Made by a program: the position numbers and the translations under genes | Part shown: positions 7,077-17,100 of the stretch, one piece after another | How positions within the stretch are numbered: the stretch's first letter is position 1 | How the letters are laid out: the number at the start of each line of letters is the position of its first letter | Notes under the pieces: model-generated | The model's database searches: none | What the model was told of the DNA's origin: nothing | Seen by the model: the letters and a program-made list of their open reading frames with translations, nothing else | NCBI GenBank assembly: GCA_031549145.1 | Contig: JAVBQI010000101.1 | Location: forward strand, 1-35,864 | DNA length: 35,864 nucleotides | Source: JAVBSX01 sp031549145 | GTDB taxonomy: Bacteria; Planctomycetota; Planctomycetia; Pirellulales; Thermoguttaceae | Direction: 5' to 3'

Positions 7077-9461
7077 TCATTTTCGAACAAAGCGGGAAAA
7101 CAGCTCCCGGTAGGCTTTGGCCTGGGCCTCGAAGGTAAAGTGTTCCTCAACCCGCCGTCGGCCCGTTTCGCCCATCGTCCGGCGTCGCGGCTCGTCTTCC
7201 AGCAATTCGCGAATCGCCGTCGCCAGCCGTTTCGGGCGGTTCGGCGGAACCAGGAGACCGGTGATTCCGTGTTCGACGACCTCGGCCGTTCCCCCGACCG
7301 TCGTCGCGACGACGGCGGTTCGCGCCCCCATCGCTTCGAGCAGGACGTTCGGCAGCCCTTCGCTGCGCGAAGATTGGACGAACAGGTCGAAATGCGGCAT
7401 CCAACGATCAAGTTCGTTCGTAAAACCGGGAAAGACCACCGCATCGGAAATACCGAGCGTTTCGGCCTGCCGCTCGAGCGTCTCCCGCAAAAAACCGTCC
7501 CCGAAAAGAATGAGCCCGACGGAAAGGTTTTCCCGACGCAGCCGGGCGAGGGCTTCGAGCAAGACGTCGAACCCTTTTTCCGGTGAGAACCGGCCCGCAT
7601 CCGCGATCAAATATTTCGGCGGTTCGGGAAACATCGCCTCCAATTTCCCGCGGTCGCCCGGATCGGGCGTCCGGTCGAAGCGTTCGGTTCGAATTGCGTT
7701 GCGAATCACGGAAACCCGCTCCTTCGGCATGCCGCTTTCGAATACTTTGTTCGCCTGTCCCTGGGAAACGCAAACGACATGGTTCATTCGACGATGCAAC
7801 CATTGATCGACCCGGGTGTAAAGGGCGATTTTCCAGTTTTCCGAGGTCCAACCGCGGGAAACGCCGATGATCGGGACGCCGTTTTTGCGACGCGAAAGCC
7901 AACCGACCATTCGGGCCTTGTGTCCGTGCAAAAGAACGAGATCGACATCGTTTTCCCGGAGTATTTGGTCCAGTTCTTTCGCCGCCGCCCGGAGATGCGG
8001 CATGTCGTTTTGCAGCATCGTCGCCGGAAATCCAGCTTTTTCCGCTTCTTCGAGAAAAGGACGGGCATTGCCGTTCTCGGCAAAAGACAGGAACAGGAAT
8101 TCGACGTCCGGCTTTTTCTCCCGAAGTGCCCGGGCCAGTTCGATCATTTGTCGTTCCGGTCCGCCGAAAAACGGCGAAGCCGTCAAGTGGGCGATTCGGA
8201 TTGAGCCGGATTTTTTGGGCGGGACATTTTCCGAGGCCAGGGCCGCCTGGGTCGTACGCGGAGAACGGTCCCAGGCTTGCGGCGAAGAAGCAAACAACGA
8301 GCGAACGGTCAACCCGATATAATGTCCCGCCTCGACCGGCAGACGCAGGGCGAGCTCCCAGCGCTTTCGGGTCATGCCGAAACGGTACATGGCCATGAGA
8401 AAATAGAGCAGGTATCCTCCGCCGATCAGCAGCGACAAAATCAAAAAGGAAGGACCACGATACGTCCGCAAAGGCCAAAAAAGAAATCCGCAGCAAAGAA
8501 CCGTCAGCGCCCATTGCAGGATCAGGAGCGGCTTGCTCAGGATCAAAAAGGTCCAACCGGCATCGAACAGGCGGAGACTTTTTTGGCTCAAACCGGCCGA
8601 CATCAAAGGAAAGGCCTGACGGGTGACCCGTTCCAACGTCCCCCCCGCCCAGCGTTTTCGCTGTACGGAAAGGGTTTTGCGGTCTTCGGGAAAATCGGAG
8701 ACGACCCGGGCTTCCGCGACGAATCGGGTCGGAATGCCGTCCTGCAAAAGCGTCAACGCATATTCGGCGTCCTCGGTTACGGAATAGGCGTTCCAAGGAT
8801 GCTCTTCAAGAACCGTTCGTGGGAGATACATGCCGGTTCCCCGGAGGATGACGAACAGCCCGAGGGCTTCCTTGGGAGCGTAAAACAGGTCGTTTTCCGC
8901 GCGGTTGGCGACGGCCAGGAGAAAACTTTGCGGCGAGGCTTCACCGTTGCCGACGACATTATTCAACTGCAAAGGCGTGTCTGGAGTTTCCTGAGCGTGA
9001 AAATCGAGGGAATCGAGGGCATGCGAATCCAAAAGGCAATCGGCATCGACGACCAGGATGCCGTCCCACGCTCCGGAATCGAAAATTCGCGGAATCGCCC
9101 AGGTCAGGGCGAACCCCTTCCCCCGTTTTTTCTTGTCGAACCGTTCCAGGACCCGGACGCCCGCTCCCGCCTCATTCGCGATCGCCGCGGTCCGGTCGGT
9201 GCAATTGTCGGCAATCACGAAAATCGCATAAAGCTCTTTCGGGTAATCAAGTTCGAGCAGCCGCCGCAAGGTTGCCGCGATCATCAATTCCTCGTCGTGG
9301 GCGGGAACGAGAATCGCGATCCGGGTTTTTCTTTTCAATGCCTTTTTCGGCTTATTTCCAAGACAAAGCCCGATTCCTCCCAGAGTCAAGTGATACGAAA
9401 CCGCCAGAATCCCCGGCAATAGCAGGAAAAGGAAAACGACGATTTCGATCAAAAAACTCAT
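7077..9461 (-). CDS. Bifunctional glycosyltransferase: membrane GT2 domain fused to a GT4 domain
   Basis: This 794-residue protein joins two glycosyltransferase families. Residues 1-30 are a membrane helix. Residues 46-290 are a processive-type GT2 domain with VPAHDEE, the DAD metal site (139-141), TED (229-231) and the QxxRW motif as QRKRW (267-271). Membrane segments follow at about 303-332 and 337-360. After a linker (390-420), residues 421-794 form a GT4 domain with the donor-loop motif FFGGPERQ, FSPEKGFDVLLEALA, and the E-x7-E motif in EGLPNVLLEAMG. Family knowledge places it at the inner membrane in exopolysaccharide or glycolipid assembly; donors and acceptor are unknown. The minus-strand TraB-like gene lies 123 bp upstream and may be cotranscribed. 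The start ATG 9461 has little Shine-Dalgarno support. Confidence 0.88.
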   Translation of the reverse strand: MSFLIEIVVFLFLLLPGILAVSYHLTLGGIGLCLGNKPKKALKRKTRIAILVPAHDEELMIAATLRRLLELDYPKELYAIFVIADNCTDRTAAIANEAGAGVRVLERFDKKKRGKGFALTWAIPRIFDSGAWDGILVVDADCLLDSHALDSLDFHAQETPDTPLQLNNVVGNGEASPQSFLLAVANRAENDLFYAPKEALGLFVILRGTGMYLPRTVLEEHPWNAYSVTEDAEYALTLLQDGIPTRFVAEARVVSDFPEDRKTLSVQRKRWAGGTLERVTRQAFPLMSAGLSQKSLRLFDAGWTFLILSKPLLILQWALTVLCCGFLFWPLRTYRGPSFLILSLLIGGGYLLYFLMAMYRFGMTRKRWELALRLPVEAGHYIGLTVRSLFASSPQAWDRSPRTTQAALASENVPPKKSGSIRIAHLTASPFFGGPERQMIELARALREKKPDVEFLFLSFAENGNARPFLEEAEKAGFPATMLQNDMPHLRAAAKELDQILRENDVDLVLLHGHKARMVGWLSRRKNGVPIIGVSRGWTSENWKIALYTRVDQWLHRRMNHVVCVSQGQANKVFESGMPKERVSVIRNAIRTERFDRTPDPGDRGKLEAMFPEPPKYLIADAGRFSPEKGFDVLLEALARLRRENLSVGLILFGDGFLRETLERQAETLGISDAVVFPGFTNELDRWMPHFDLFVQSSRSEGLPNVLLEAMGARTAVVATTVGGTAEVVEHGITGLLVPPNRPKRLATAIRELLEDEPRRRTMGETGRRRVEEHFTFEAQAKAYRELFSRFVRK

Positions 9462-9485
9462 TTCGCGGATGTTCCCCTCTCTCCG

Positions 9486-9577
9486 ACGAGCCGGGGGCTG
9501 TGCCCCCGACTGTTAGTCTCTTGTGTGATTCCCTTTTCCCGTTATGTGTACAGTTGGGACCGTAGGTCCCGACTCGT
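9486..9577. repeat. Double-hairpin repeat element between the TraB-like and glycosyltransferase genes
   Basis: The outer ends ACGAG (9486-9490) and CTCGT (9573-9577) are complementary, as is the inner pair ACTG / CAGT. Two perfect hairpins sit near the ends: CGGGGGC-TGT-GCCCCCG (9492-9508) and GGGACC-GTA-GGTCCC (9556-9570). The second is nearly the left hairpin of family 1 and the hairpin at 21148-21167. It begins 7 bp after the stop of the minus-strand TraB-like gene and resembles the paired-REP layout of other bacteria. Confidence 0.75.
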
Positions 9578-9584
9578 ATTTTCG

Positions 9585-10571
9585 TCAACGCTTTTTGCGG
9601 GCCGAACGATCCGCCGTCATGTCCCAGGCCAACACCCAGGTCGTCTCCGTCGGCTGGAGCTGAAACTCGTTTTGCAGCGACTCGGCGAATTCCGGCAGAT
9701 GGGCTCCGCCGTAAAATATCGCGATGCTTCTTTTGCCGGCCCGAATCTGTTCCCGCAAACGTTCAAGAGCGATCGCGTTCCGATCCGTAATCAGGGCCGA
9801 ACCCTCCTCGCCGGAAAAAATCCAAACGGAATCCTCCAACCGTCCGACCATTTCCTCCGAAAATGATCGCTTCAGCGCAAGGGCCTTGTTTTTTACGAAA
9901 AACGTCGCAAGCATCCGGCCCTCGAATCTGGCGGAAGTTTTTTCGTCCTGGTTCGACAAGCCGAGCAAAAATGTCCGGAAAACCGTCGCGAAAAGATCGC
10001 CCCGGTCCGAGATGCGCGCCAGAAATTCTTCGGCCGAAAGATCGGCGTGCACGAAATTCCCGGCCGTGTAATCAATATGGTCCAATTGGTGTTCCAATTG
10101 AAGCATCTTCGACATGCCGTCTTGAAAGGCGGAAAGAAAATTCCCCCGCTCCCCCCGTTTTTCCCGCGAAAACGTTTTTGCATCGACCGTCGTCCCTTCC
10201 GGCATCACCATTTCGTAAAGGACGATCTCGTATTGCTTGAACCGTTCGTTCAACTCCTCGTAATACTCCTTGTCGCCGACATGAATCGCGGCAATCAAGT
10301 CGACGTGAAGCGGCGACTTTTCGCCGTCTCCCCACTTTCCTTCGAACCGCACGATCGCCGTCTCCAAGGCAACCGGAATCTCGGCACGTTTGCCCGGCTT
10401 CCTGGTGAGGCGAAAATACTCTCCCGCTCCCACGGGTTGCGCATCGGTCGGTTCGGCGGCGGGGATGCCCCGAGGTGCTACAACCAGCACAAAGGCTACA
10501 AGAAGCAGGAAACGATTTCTCCATTTTTCCCCGTTGAATCTCGCAAATCTTGAAATCCGTTCGTTCCTCAT
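9585..10571 (-). CDS. Secreted TraB/TIKI-family protein
   Basis: This 328-residue protein has an N-terminal hydrophobic export segment (RFLLLVAFVLVVAPRGIPAAEP; cleavage after PAA near residue 39). The core carries TraB/TIKI-like motifs: AAIHVGDKEYYEEL around His97, the acidic strand IVLYEMVMPEG around Glu120, and YGGAHLPEF near residue 290. The two His-containing motifs and the Glu match positions implicated in metal binding and proteolysis in TIKI, and in pheromone shutdown proteins of the PrgY/TraB group. The function here is unknown. ATG 10571 is preferred because GGA lies seven bases upstream and a signal peptide follows; the frame is open 58 codons further. Confidence 0.78.
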   Translation of the reverse strand: MRNERISRFARFNGEKWRNRFLLLVAFVLVVAPRGIPAAEPTDAQPVGAGEYFRLTRKPGKRAEIPVALETAIVRFEGKWGDGEKSPLHVDLIAAIHVGDKEYYEELNERFKQYEIVLYEMVMPEGTTVDAKTFSREKRGERGNFLSAFQDGMSKMLQLEHQLDHIDYTAGNFVHADLSAEEFLARISDRGDLFATVFRTFLLGLSNQDEKTSARFEGRMLATFFVKNKALALKRSFSEEMVGRLEDSVWIFSGEEGSALITDRNAIALERLREQIRAGKRSIAIFYGGAHLPEFAESLQNEFQLQPTETTWVLAWDMTADRSARKKR

Positions 10572-11105
10572 TGAAGTTTCCAATATCTGGCGGCAAGTGA
10601 AAAATTTCCGTTTTGTTTCTCTGGAATACAACCCGATCATACCAAGACGGAGTGTCAGGGGAAAGGGGACTGTCAAGAGAGACCCGGCAGAAGAGCAATC
10701 GGGCGGCGTTTTTTTGGGAACCGAACAGAATTGGATCGCATCCAAACGGAAAAGAGTATTTTTTTCTGTATTTCAAAATTTCCCGAAAGATGGTACGATC
10801 CTCATTTTGGGCACATTCCCTATTTACGACACTCGCTATTATTGCAGTGGAAAACCTTACGGAGAGGCTGTGATCTCACACGATTTTCCTTAAATCAAGG
10901 CAATATGGAATCGAAACCATTCCTTTTTTGCCGTTGATGTGCGGTTTATGAGTATTATAGACCATTTCAATAAATTTTTATTGGTCCTTATCGCTCCCGC
11001 TGGTCGTTTTCCAATGAGCATTTTCGGCCTACAGTAAAAATTGAAACGCATGTAGACTCGTTTTTTCAGCCCGGCCAAATCATCAGTTACCAAGACAGTA
11101 TTAAA
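10572..11105. other. Intergenic region upstream of the giant-protein gene
   Basis: This 534-bp divergent region separates the TraB-like gene from the giant gene. Its second half is AT-rich. At 10962-11044 an imperfect inverted repeat pairs TTTCAATAAATTTTTA with TAAAAATTGAAA and encloses CGCTCCCGCTGGTCG, nearly the string in the loop at 4201-4266. Around 10770-10893 one plus-strand frame reads DGTILILGTFPIYDTRYY, which recalls the first strand of uracil-DNA-glycosylase-superfamily proteins but stops after about 30 residues. No complete gene is seen. Confidence 0.5.
10934..10961 (+). promoter_or_regulatory. Possible sigma-70-type promoter of the giant gene
   Basis: TTGATG (10934-10939) and TATAGA (10956-10961) are separated by 16 bp and lie about 145 bp before the ATG. 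The boxes match consensus at four and five of six positions. No better pair was seen in the upstream region. Confidence 0.3.
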
Positions 11106-14100
11106 ATGGCATTCACTCAATTGAGCAGCAAATTGGTAAAGTTGACAGACATTTTGCAGCGAACCTTTTCCTCGAAGCCGGGGAAAAATAAAAATCAGGC
11201 ACGAAAATCAAGGAGTCTGCACATTGACGCCTTGGAGGAAAGGGCGCTTCTTTCAGTTTCGGTGGGGTCCGCTTACGACCTGATGGTCAATCAGCCGAAT
11301 CCGTCGACGGTCCTGCCGAATTGGCCCAATGCGACGACGACGGTCATTTCCGGAACGAACCAATCGACGGCGAGCAACGATGCCGGCGACTTCGTCATGA
11401 CTTGGGCGCAGGAGGAACCGGTTTGGATTCGCGACGAAAACGGCGTTCCGCTTCTCGATGATAACGGCGATTATCGTCCGTTTTTGGTTTATAATTCCAC
11501 GACCAAGCGGCAGGAAGTGGCGATGGAAACCAACATCTACGCCCGTTATTTCACCGATGAGATTCAGCGAATCACTTTGCCCGAGGAGCTTTTGACCACT
11601 TCGGGCGGAAATATGAGTCGTTTCAAGTTGCAGTATGGCGGCAACGAAATTCAAAAGTTGACCTTTTATTCCGCGACGGAAACTCGTTACTCGAGCGCCG
11701 ACGACGCAACCTTCCGCATATCTTCTGATCCGATTTACGGATCGCTCTGGATCGGCGGAATCTATCCGGAAGGGGAAGATTATCCGGACGTCCTTATTCA
11801 TTTCGACGAAACCTTGGGCGCCGAGATGTCCGCCAAGCTGCTGCAAAAGGAATTGGCCGGTCTCGGTCCCTACATGCAGGGGGTCAAGGTGACTGCGGTC
11901 TCTTCGCGCGAGTTCAATATCGAGTTCACCGACAATTATTGGAAGGACAAGGATGTTCCGGAGCTCCGGATTCGCGACGCGGCTCTTGATGGATTCATGG
12001 CCGGGGCGCTGATCACGACGGTCAACCAGCCGATAGAAATCTCTTATTACACCAGCGATTCCACTTCGATCGGGATTCCGCTTTATCCGGACAACCCGCA
12101 GAAGACGGCCGAGGCGATCGAATACGCGTTCTCGCAATACTCGGAGGAAGCATTTTATGCCCCGGTCAATACGAACGTTTGGCTTGCCGATGAATGGGAG
12201 CAATCCACCAGCCGCCCGACGCTCGGGACGTTCCAGGTTCCAAAAGTCCGCGTGACCTGTATCGATAATCTGAATTTCGAGATTCGGTTTATCGACGAAT
12301 CGGGGAAAATGGACCAGCCGGAGGTTCTCGTCTCCAGCGCAAAGGATGTTTACGGTCGCGAATACGTCGATCACGATTCGATTTTCACCTACGGCTACTA
12401 CAAGTACACCGGCGAAAAATACGCTTCGCTTCATCCGACAACAACGGTCAAAGAACCGTCCCCGGCTTTTCGGGTCAATCCTCCGGAACCGGACGATCCC
12501 ATCACCCCTTACCCGGATGTTACGAACCAGCGTGCCCCGGTCGTGACGATGGACGCCGACGGCGATTTCATCATCGCTTGGGAATCTGATGTCAACAAAT
12601 GGACGAACCCTTACGACAAAACCGACATTTTCGTCCAGCGTTTCACGGTCCAGGCGGTTCTGCCGGAAGACCAGATCACCTTCCGGCCGGACGGGAAAAT
12701 CGTTCAATCGGTGCGTCCCGTCGGAAATACGATCCAGGTCAACAAATATGAAAACGGCCAGCAGATCGACCCGAGTATCTCATGCGACCGCTACGGTAAT
12801 TTCTGCGTCTCCTGGACCAACCTGGCCCAGGATTTCAGTTACTATCTCGGGACCAAGGCACGCTGGTTCGACCGCGACGGAAACCCGACAACGTTGGATG
12901 TCGACGTTTCCCCGGAACAAACGCTTCACACATTCGACTCTCGGGTCTTCATGAGCGAAGACGGAGCGACGATCATCACTTGGAACCGTTCCGATCACGA
13001 TTACACGCTTTTCAAGAGCGTCTATCTTCCCGGCAGCACGACGCCGATGATCAACAATGCCGTCATCTCCACAAACGCCTATGAACCGAGCATCGCCTTC
13101 GATTCGAATAACCGCTACGTCCTCACGTATACGACGCCGTTCGCCTATACGGTCGATATCGGGCTGGACTCGCCCGAATTGGTCAATCCCGGCCGGGATA
13201 TCTACGCCACGATGTTCGCCCCCGACATTGATGGGGACGGTAATGTCGTCGGTGAAACCGTGATCCGGGATTTGTACCGCGTCAACAGCTACGTCAACTC
13301 ACTCGCGAGCGAGACCTGGTTTTCTTCCCAGGTTTCCCCCACGGTTGCGATCGACGCCGACGGCGATATGATCATTTCCTACCAGGGCTACGGTCCCGAT
13401 ACCGGCTCACAGATTTTCGACGGCGGGCAGTTTATTTCCAGTTATCTCCCGCAATTCGTCAACGACGAAAAGAACGCCGATCTCCAAGCGTATTTTGAGT
13501 ATACCTACTATATCCTCGAGAACCCGAGCGGCGTCGATGTCGATTCGCTCGTCCGCGATTTCATCGTCTACGTCTCCAAAGACCGCGGAACCTACTACTG
13601 GAACTCCTATACCCAGGAGTACGAATATTACGAATATTTCAAGGCCGCGACGCAGGAACAGATCGGCCGGATGCACGCGATCCTGGAATCGTATTTCGGC
13701 CTCATGCGGGGAGGGGCCGCCGACATTTTGTACACCCGGCTCGATGCCGACCCGCTCCTTAGCCAAGATTATTTGGTCAGCGACTCGGTCGCCAACGCGC
13801 AGCGCGACGGAAACAACACGCGGCTCCTGATGTGTATTCCCAACAAGGCGATTTCATCCGGGGCCGTCAATGTTAACATTTACCGCGAAGACGCCTACTC
13901 CAGCCGCCAGGAAAATGTCAGCCTTGCGCTGACCATCGATAGCGAAACCAACCAAATCGATATCGACAAAACCGTTAAGGCCTTGTCGGATGCTCTCAAC
14001 GGGACTTGGATCGTCACCAAACACTTCTACCAGGCGCACCCGGACGAACCGCTTGACGCCGTCAAGGTCCGGAATGTTCCGGCTTCGGAAATCGTCGACC

Positions 14101-17100
14101 GTGCCGGAACCGGCTACGAACTCCCCTTCGGCTCGGACGAGTACGTCGTCTTCGAAATCACTTTCCTCGATGGAGCTCATGACGCCGCGATCACGTTTGG
14201 CTATTACGGCGACGATCCCAAGGACGCCGGCGAGATTACATTCTTGGATGAAGAAGCCATCAATTCCCGCGGGGTCATCCGATTTTTCAGCGAAATCCAA
14301 GGCAATAGCGGCACACAACGGCTCAATTCCCATGCCGTCATGAGCAAGGCCGGCAGTTATACGATCACCTACGCTCAATCGACCGATCCGATCTACCTCA
14401 AATCCCAGTTCGATAATCGCTCGTTGTGGTTTACCAAGTACACGACCGGCCCAATGATCAAGGACTACTATGGTGCGGCTCAGGTCAACTATTTTTACCG
14501 AAATTTCGTCGAATCGACCGACACCGCCGGGGCATTGATCACCGATTACTTCCTGCCGGACGGAAAAGCGTTGAAAAATTACGACCAGGTATCCTACGCC
14601 CTGAAGGATTTGGTCGTCACCTTCAACGAGGCTTTGCGAGACAAGGACATTTACCCCAATGCCAGGGATCAGGCCCACAACGTCGACAACATCAACAATT
14701 GGATTCTGCTCAAGGACGGCATCCAGGTGAAAAACGGGATCGCGAACATCGAATTCCGCATGAGCGCTTCTTTGGACCTGGCGCAAAACGCCGCCCTGGA
14801 CGTCGTCAATACCGGTTCTCTGACGATGGGGACCAACAAATGGGAAGCCGTCATCACCTTTAACGGCGACAGTGTCGACGGAGCCCTGTCCGACGGCCAG
14901 TATACCCTGGTCGCGAAAAACACGATCTGGGACATCGCCGGGAACCACCTCGGGAAAAACGGTGTTTCCGATTATCTGTATCCTGAAGGACAGGATTACG
15001 CGATCGTCTTCAACATCTCCGTGATGGACGGCTACCTTGGGTTCAATCCCGACCCGGTCGACGACAGCAACATCGCCTCGACCGAGCACCACGTCAACGA
15101 AGGGGACGACTATTCGGAAGGAAACCAGTATTTCCGGGTCGACGATCCGAAGGATTATCCCATCACGAAAAATATGGATTCCGGGCCGAAATCGGTCGCT
15201 TCCGACGCCGAAGGGAATTTCGTCGTCGTCTGGACCAGCGACGATCCGGCGAATCCCGGAATTTTCGGGCGAAAGTATCGGGCCTATACGACTTACACGA
15301 CGACCGGGGTCAGCGGCCAGCCGGGAGAAACCTACGTCGAGGACACGATCGCGATCTTCCGGATATCGGCCAACCCGACCGCTTCCCAGGCGGCCGTCGC
15401 GATGGACGCCGACGGCGATTTCGTCGTCACCTGGTCCGAAGAGGATTCTTCCGGCAACCGCGATGTCTATTACAATTACTTCCGCGAAAAGAACGAAACG
15501 ATCGAAGCCCGTTACACCGGTTCGCCCGTCCGGGTCAACACGGAAACCCGCTACACCCAGCAGAACCCCGCCGTCGCGATCGATGTCGAGGGGGATTTCG
15601 TCATCGTCTGGGAAAGCGAGGAGCAGGACGGCGACGGCTGGGGAATTTACGGGCAGCGCTTCGCCCCGGACGGCTCCCGTGTTGGCGGAAAGAACACCGT
15701 CCAGGACGTGATCCTCGCCGGGAATCCTTCCAGCGGCGGGACCTTCTCCCTTCTCTACAAGGAATACGACCTTAACGGCAAGGTCATTGCCGATAAAACG
15801 AGAACGATCGGGCCGATCACGATCCTGCAGAACACATTCGAGATGATCGCCGCCGTCCAAAAGGCTTTCGACGATCAGGGCCTCGAGGTCGTCGTCAAAG
15901 CCGCCGAAATCGGGCGGCTCCAGGTCGAATTCGTCGGCTCCTACGGCCTCCAGACCGTTGCCCAGCTCGGGGTCGTCGACGTTCATTTGGTCAACCCCAA
16001 ATCGGGGCAAACGGTTCGAACCGCGATTTCCACCGTCGGGTCCTCGGGCGAGTTCCAGGTCAACACCACGATCGAGAACGACCAACGCTATCCTTCCATC
16101 GCCATGAAGATGGATGGGGCCTTCGTCGTGACTTGGACCGGCTGGGCCCGCTCGACGGCCTCCAGCTATGCTCTTTCGGCCGACATTTACGCGAGGAATT
16201 TCGTCTCCAACCACACGATCCGGACCTCCCAAGTCCAAAACAACCCGGAATACGCGTACTACACCGATGTCCCGACCAGTCCGGGTGGTACGTCTCCTTC
16301 GCCGAATGTCGTCACCACCGACAGTCCGGCCAATCACGTCGTTCCCCCGGGCGGGACTTACGATGGTGTCGTGATGATTACGGCAACCTCCGGCGAAGGT
16401 GCCTGGACGGGTTCCGGAAGCCTTTTGGTCTCCGGCTTCCATATCCTGACCGCCGCCCACGTCGTCACCAATGAGGACGGAACGGCCCTTGATCCCCGTG
16501 ATTTGGTCGTCACATTCGAAACGGCTTCGGGAATCAAACAGTACCAGGTTGCCGAAGTTTTGGTGCATCCTTCCTACCAGGGAACCGCGTCGTTCTCCGC
16601 GACGGTCGACCTCGCCGTCCTCCAATTGGTCGAATTCGCTCCCGATAGCGTAACCCGCTACGATTTGTATCGGGACCAGGACGAGCTCGGCAAGGAAATC
16701 ACTTTCGTCGGCTATGGGGCGACCGGGACCGGAACAACAGGGGACATCGAACCGGGAGGCGTCAAACGCATCGGTTGGAACAAATACGAAATCAGTGGCG
16801 ATCAATACAGCCCGATGTTCTCTCCGGACCTGTTGATGTACGATTTCGATGGCTCCTACGTTTATACCTGGACTGATTCCTCCGGAAACGAATACCGGGA
16901 GACCTACTATTTCGACGCCTTCGGAACCATGTACGGGATCACGGATGCCGGACTCGGTTCGGCCCGGGAATCGTCCTCGGCTCACGGGGATTCCGGCGGT
17001 CCGGTCTTCATCGACGGCAAGATCGCCGGAGTCGTCAGCGGCGGGGAATACCCCGGGTTGTCGGTCCCCTTCCCCTACCCTCCGGCGGGTTCGGATCCGA

